Source of the DNA: Tipula vernalis
Taxonomy: Eukaryota > Arthropoda > Insecta > Diptera > Tipulidae
Length of the DNA stretch: 64,000 bases
Direction: 5' to 3'
NCBI GenBank assembly: GCA_958295665.1
Contig: OY282558.1
Location: forward strand, 335,269,106 to 335,333,105
Of the stretch, positions 59,382-64,000 are shown piece by piece. Position 1 is the first letter of the stretch; each line of letters begins with the position of its first letter. A model generated the notes under the pieces. That model was given only the letters and a program-made list of their open reading frames with translations, was not told the DNA's origin and ran no database searches. Both the position numbers and the translations under genes were made by a program.

Positions 59382-61600
59382 ATGAATGCACGGCCAAGCT
59401 TATGAAGCAAGAAATCCCGTGTTAGTGATGTGGTCATTAAACTGTCACACCAACTTTATAACACAGGTGAATGCTTTCCTTACTGAAGATACCTAAGCAC
59501 CATTACAACAAGGAGAGCACAACCACTCGCGATATCACATAAATGTGACAGCATCATGTCCACCCCTGGCCGGGTCCCACCGTGCACTCTTTCACACATA
59601 ACAAAACCGAAGGATAGGATAGGATAGTTAGAAGTGACAGAATCGGCCCGGTTACAGACACCTAGGTATAGCCGATAGTTAGTAAATTGTTAGTAATTAT
59701 ATAGTAAAATAGTTAGCACAGGACAACACAATTTCTAAACTACAGCTAATTTACTACTTCTTGATCCTGGAGCGTTGATTCAAGCTAAAATTTAATTCTG
59801 AAACTCGGGATTAATTTAATCCCTATAATAATGAATAATTCTGGAACTATGTTATATTCTGAAAATTGGATTATTTATTATCATATTAAGGAAGAGATCC
59901 CTTTAAATATTCTCTTAACTAAATTAATTAATATACATTAATGAACAAAACACAATATAATAAAAAGATTAGCACAAGACAGCACAATCTAACTACATTA
60001 TTAGATGATCATGTCTCTGGAATCCAGGGTCGGATACTCAGGACTCCCTAAATTTATAACAGGACTTAGAAAACTTATTAATAATGTTGTAATTGCACCC
60101 CTGTCCGCTTATCATTCATTTACCTGCTAAAATATTTAAGAAAAATATAAAATAACAACACTTACTTCCTTATTCATAGTCCTTTTATATTTAATTAATT
60201 AATTATTACGTACTGCAACAAGGATTAACATTAACATTTAAACATAAAATTTAACTTAAAACCAATCATCTATTTCCTACCGAATCAGAAAAAGAAAATA
60301 CATAATAATAGATCCAATTATTCTATAAAATTTATATAAAATGATTTAAATGATAATGTAACAGTACCACAACACCTAGACTTATCAATAATTCAATTAG
60401 GTACTATAATTATATGAAGAATCAACAAATAAAATTAATATAAAAATTTCCAGGCGACTCTGAAAACTAAATTTAATTAATAAAACACCGTAATATCAAA
60501 TTTTATTACTTAAATGAATAATTATTATAACAGGATCTTCAGTATTCACGATCACACATCGTATACACTCATTTACACATACCAAAACCGATGAATAGAA
60601 TATGATTATAAGTTGGGACTGCTAAGCGATTGATATATGTATAGCAAATTATTAGTACAATAAATGATAAACAGGTTAGTACAAGATAGCCATTTTAACT
60701 ACATGATTAGATGCTCGTTTCTCTGTAAACCAATGCCAGAACTCAGGATTCTTTAAATCTAAATCAGGACATCAACAATTATTATTATAATTAATGTTTT
60801 AATTTACTAATTTTGTTGACATAATTAAGATAAACAAAAATCAAAATCTACGAAATTTATACTTATTATATACCCCATAAAACTTCGGCTCCGTTTATGG
60901 ACGTATTACCCTGCAAAATCAAGCATGCAATGTAAATAAAATAATAAATCAATGAAAGGAACCTGAAACGTTATTTTCTTAAAAATTTATCGGTGTACCA
61001 TTTCAGTAAAATTGACGTTTGTATGTAAAAATTGCAACCTAAACTTCAAAAAATCCATTAAGTTAATTAATTAAGTTCAATACATTTAGCATAACAATTT
61101 GTCTTTACATAATTCCACGTTGTTCACATTCGTTTAATCAAAATTTGGCATGCATAAATAAATACGTCATTATGTGTTGCAAACCAAATCACAACTCAAC
61201 TTAAAATTAATATTTCAAAATTAGTATTTAATTATCTAACTTAGTTAATTTATAAACTTATAATATTAATAAAAATCAATTAAATATAATTTAATGTAGT
61301 TTATAATACCCTGTAAAAAATAAATCATACCCAAATATACTCTTAAATAAATCTAAATATAGTATATCCATAAAACTTTATCTCATTTCTCGTACATATT
61401 ACCCTGCCACTAAATTATGCACACATAAATCTTAAACTCAAATCATCATTTTCAAATTAGCATTTTATTTATATATTTAGCTACTTTATAATTTTATAAT
61501 TATATTGATTTAAAATCAATTTGATGCAATTTGTAATACCCTGTAAAAAAATTATTAATCATAAATAAATAAACTATTTTCAATGAATTGTATAAGACGG
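59382..61600 (+). repeat. Long degenerate direct repeats in AT-rich DNA
   Basis: Several segments recur. TCACACATAACAAAACCGA (near 59592) resembles TTACACATACCAAAACCGA near 60573. TTAGCACAAGACAGCACAAT (59969) resembles TTAGCACAGGACAACACAAT (59712) and TTAGTACAAGATAGCCATTT (60675), each followed by related sequence of about 100 bp. TAATACCCTGTAAAAAA occurs at about 61304 and 61539, and a TATTACCCTGC form at about 60903 and 61388. No coding frame. I see an old, decayed array with more than one unit length, not a clean satellite. Confidence 0.5.
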
Positions 61601-62750
61601 ATTCCAATTCGACTCAAACCCATTCGATTATACGAAGTATAAGAATCCTATTTTGTATAGTATCTACATTATATGCATACAAATAGCGTCACAATGCCTC
61701 GAACTAAAATTATATATAAAAGGAATACCAATCCATACATACGAACGATCACCACTGCCAGTATAGACACTATCATTTGTGCTACCATACATTTACACCG
61801 CTTTTATTCAGTGGCAAATTGGCAATAGTTATACATAATTTCAAAAAACCAACAAAAATGTCCATACAAGACAATACATACAAAGAAAATATATAAATTT
61901 ATATTATCTTCCATGTGCGTAGCAGGGGATATAACAAAGCGTACGCGTATTATCTATAATACCTATAGACAATTCACTTATGAATAACAAAACCCAATTA
62001 TATGCATACGTATAGATCCACTCAAAATACAAATTATATAAACAAAAAATCATACTAAATTCCTGTTCTATATAACAAACAATATTCAGGAACATATTTG
62101 TGTCGATTGTCAAAACCAACATTAATGTATCACAAACCTGATTGTCACCAATATTAGAAATTTATTTTGCGCTTATACATGAAAGCATTGGTGATCGACA
62201 GATTATATAAACGAGTGAGAAAAACAAACAAATTGTAGATAAAACAAAACAAACGAATTGTGGAGGGAGAATTGGGTATGTTAATAATGAAAAGAAAAAA
62301 CTAATTGGGATTGGTTAGATGAGAGTATTTTATTCTATTTTTGCACCAACACTTTCATCAACTATAAGCTATTAAACGTAAGAGTGCATCTGTGTGCTTC
62401 ATCACTGAATTAGGCCTGTAGTATTACATTAGTGTTGGTTTTGCGATTGCACATACAATAAAACACAAAAACACTTATAAATATGCGTAAAAATAAAATA
62501 AGATATGAAAATTAACTACGTACATTATATCAAATTAAACTAAAATCAATTTTAATACAATCCAATTATTAGATTTTAGTAATTAAATTGTATGTACAAC
62601 CACAAGAAAATTTAAAATCATGCACTTAATCAAAAAATCAAGAATTTTGATTTCTTTAGCTATAAATACAAAACATTGCCTGATAAATGCATTCCGGTGG
62701 ATTGCATTTTCCAAAATTACACTTTAACTATTATTTCACTTTAAATAAAT
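61601..62750. other. AT-rich sequence with a possible core promoter
   Basis: TATATAAAAGG at 61713-61723 is a good TATA box match on the plus strand, with a TCA about 38 bp downstream (61749-61751). No gene follows that I can support. The small minus-strand frame at 61904-62122 shows no recognisable domain. Confidence 0.25.
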
Positions 62751-62751
62751 T

Positions 62752-62882
62752 GAATTAAATTAAATTAAATTAAATTAAATTAGAATTAAAATGTATGTCC
62801 ATTTGTATATAAAGTATATACATAACACTTCACACTAACACATAAATAAAAAATAAAAATTAAATTAAATTAAATTAAATTT
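62752..62882 (+). repeat. (AAATT)n pentanucleotide repeats, two blocks
   Basis: AAATT repeats run at about 62752-62782 and again at 62858-62882, separated by about 75 bp of AT-rich sequence containing TATATAAAGTATATAC. Confidence 0.85.
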
Positions 62883-62922
62883 TGAAGAGGAAAGACAAAA
62901 TACGTCTATGAATGTTCGCTCG

Positions 62923-62949
62923 ATCAGTCACATATAATTACTATAAAAT
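62923..62949 (+). mobile_element. 27-bp copy of the I-clade LINE 3' end
   Basis: ATCAGTCACATATAATTACT and seven more bases match 59339-59365 exactly; those bases span the last sense codons, the stop and the short 3' untranslated region of the I-clade LINE. The TTGA tail is replaced by ATTAAATATAAAC. The simplest reading is an extremely 5'-truncated insertion. Confidence 0.6.
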
Positions 62950-64000
62950 ATTAAATATAAACAATAAACAAATAACTTAATTAATTATTAAATATCAGTA
63001 TTATTCACACCAATAATCTTATTAATTTACTAAAACACTCTCTATTTTTACTATTAAATTTTAAGTACTTAAACTTTTATATAAATAAAAATCTCAACAA
63101 ATAAATAAATATTAATATTAAACCATTAACCTTATTATATAAAACATTAACATTAAAATATACCAAATATATTATAACAAATAAATGAACAGTTATAAAA
63201 TTATAAATTGATATCAGTATAAAAAATTGACTTGTATAAAAAAAATTTTAATATTAAAATTCACAAATATAAGTAAACTAGTATTAGCATAAAAATTATT
63301 AACTTTATTTATATTAAATATTGATAATAATATATGTAAATATGTAACATATGTACGTTGTATATATTATCAAAAAAAAAAAATATTATTTAAAATTAAT
63401 AGGAGCTTAAAAACCTAAATTGTGTTAAAGCTCAAATAATATTAAAAAAAAAAAAATTAAATTAGCTACTGTACATCACTAATTTTAATTTCTATCTGAT
63501 AGTTTTTTAATTATAAGATTGATATTGAGGTGTGCTTTATCAAAATCGGTTTCAATACCGTAAAAATATTTTTGTAAGAAATTCCAAACTAAAACAGACG
63601 CTGCTGGATATTGCAAGTTGAACATCATAAATATTTTAAACAGGTGCCCGCTGCCCGCAAAATGCAACTAAATTTGTACCGAACATCGTCAAACTAAATT
63701 ATGAATTCGTTTGAATTAAATCGTGTCCCAAAAACAATTATAAATGGTTGAACCGGTATAGGTATTTATTTTTCATTTTTTAGAATTTTCTTTTCAACTT
63801 CCAATACCGATTCTCCAAAAATAAACATAGAATTTTGTGAGTCCTTTATTAAATATTTAACGCAAGTTTGTTTAGATGTGATGATGATGGTAATATACAA
63901 AAAACTTAAAACTGTACAGCTTTTGGCATGCAACTTTCAGTTTATTGCAAAATATGGAAGATCAAGTTGTCAAAAGTAAAAAATGTTTTAAAAGCTAACC
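62950..64000. other. AT-rich sequence with one small unidentified frame
   Basis: Mostly low-complexity. At 63667-63485 on the minus strand a 60-residue frame reads MFNLQYPAASVLVWNFLQKY and onward, with compact protein-like residue use. I do not recognise it, and in this AT-rich context it may be chance or a mobile-element fragment. Confidence 0.3.

Overview
The window looks like about 64 kb of AT-rich insect chromosome. The pointers are the mobile-element types: an errantivirus with a tRNA-Ser-type primer site, a THAP/P element, I-, CR1- and Jockey-type LINEs and a BEL/Pao element. Introns of about 60-70 bp and long (TA)n microsatellites also fit. I found no bacterial operon structure, rRNA, tRNA or CRISPR, and no convincing single-copy host gene. 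Species cannot be told from the sequence. Almost every recognisable coding segment is a decayed mobile element, usually on the minus strand, and many have lost exactly a catalytic residue or domain.

Layout, left half. 1-2837: Ty3/Gypsy remnant whose RT-RNase H was deleted and replaced by a GTCGAC-rich patch. 3371-10791: candidate large DNA transposon with CCAGCA ends, subterminal repeat clusters, a Tnp2-like transposase pseudogene and a two-exon DUF4806-like gene; three MITE-like insertions sit inside it. 12767-18519: two Jockey-type LINE fragments, one split by a 3.2-kb DNA transposon (14112-17342). 18963-25320: THAP/P-element transposase gene with two short introns, split by a nearly complete CR1-like LINE (20007-24130) flanked by ACTAT duplications. 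25530-26300: LINE scraps. 27790-28500: Tc1/mariner remnant.

Right half. 29218-31735: DNA transposon remnant with a 42-bp minisatellite. 31736-35721: BEL/Pao retrotransposon truncated at both ends. 35722-36232: 29-bp inverted-repeat element beside a (TA)n tract. 39572-46256: errantivirus with two LTRs, CGCG target duplications and degraded gag, pol and env. About 46310-49690: Jockey LINE with its endonuclease deleted, inserted into another LINE (49690-50130). 55510-59381: I-clade LINE with RNase H on the plus strand. 59580-61600: long degenerate repeats. The rest is AT-rich sequence with no gene that I can support.

The elements do not form a pathway; they record successive insertions. Order can be read in several places: the CR1-like LINE entered after the P element, the 3.2-kb transposon after a Jockey LINE, and the MITEs after the CCAGCA element. 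The strongest candidate for something poorly described is the CCAGCA element, whose architecture resembles plant CACTA elements.
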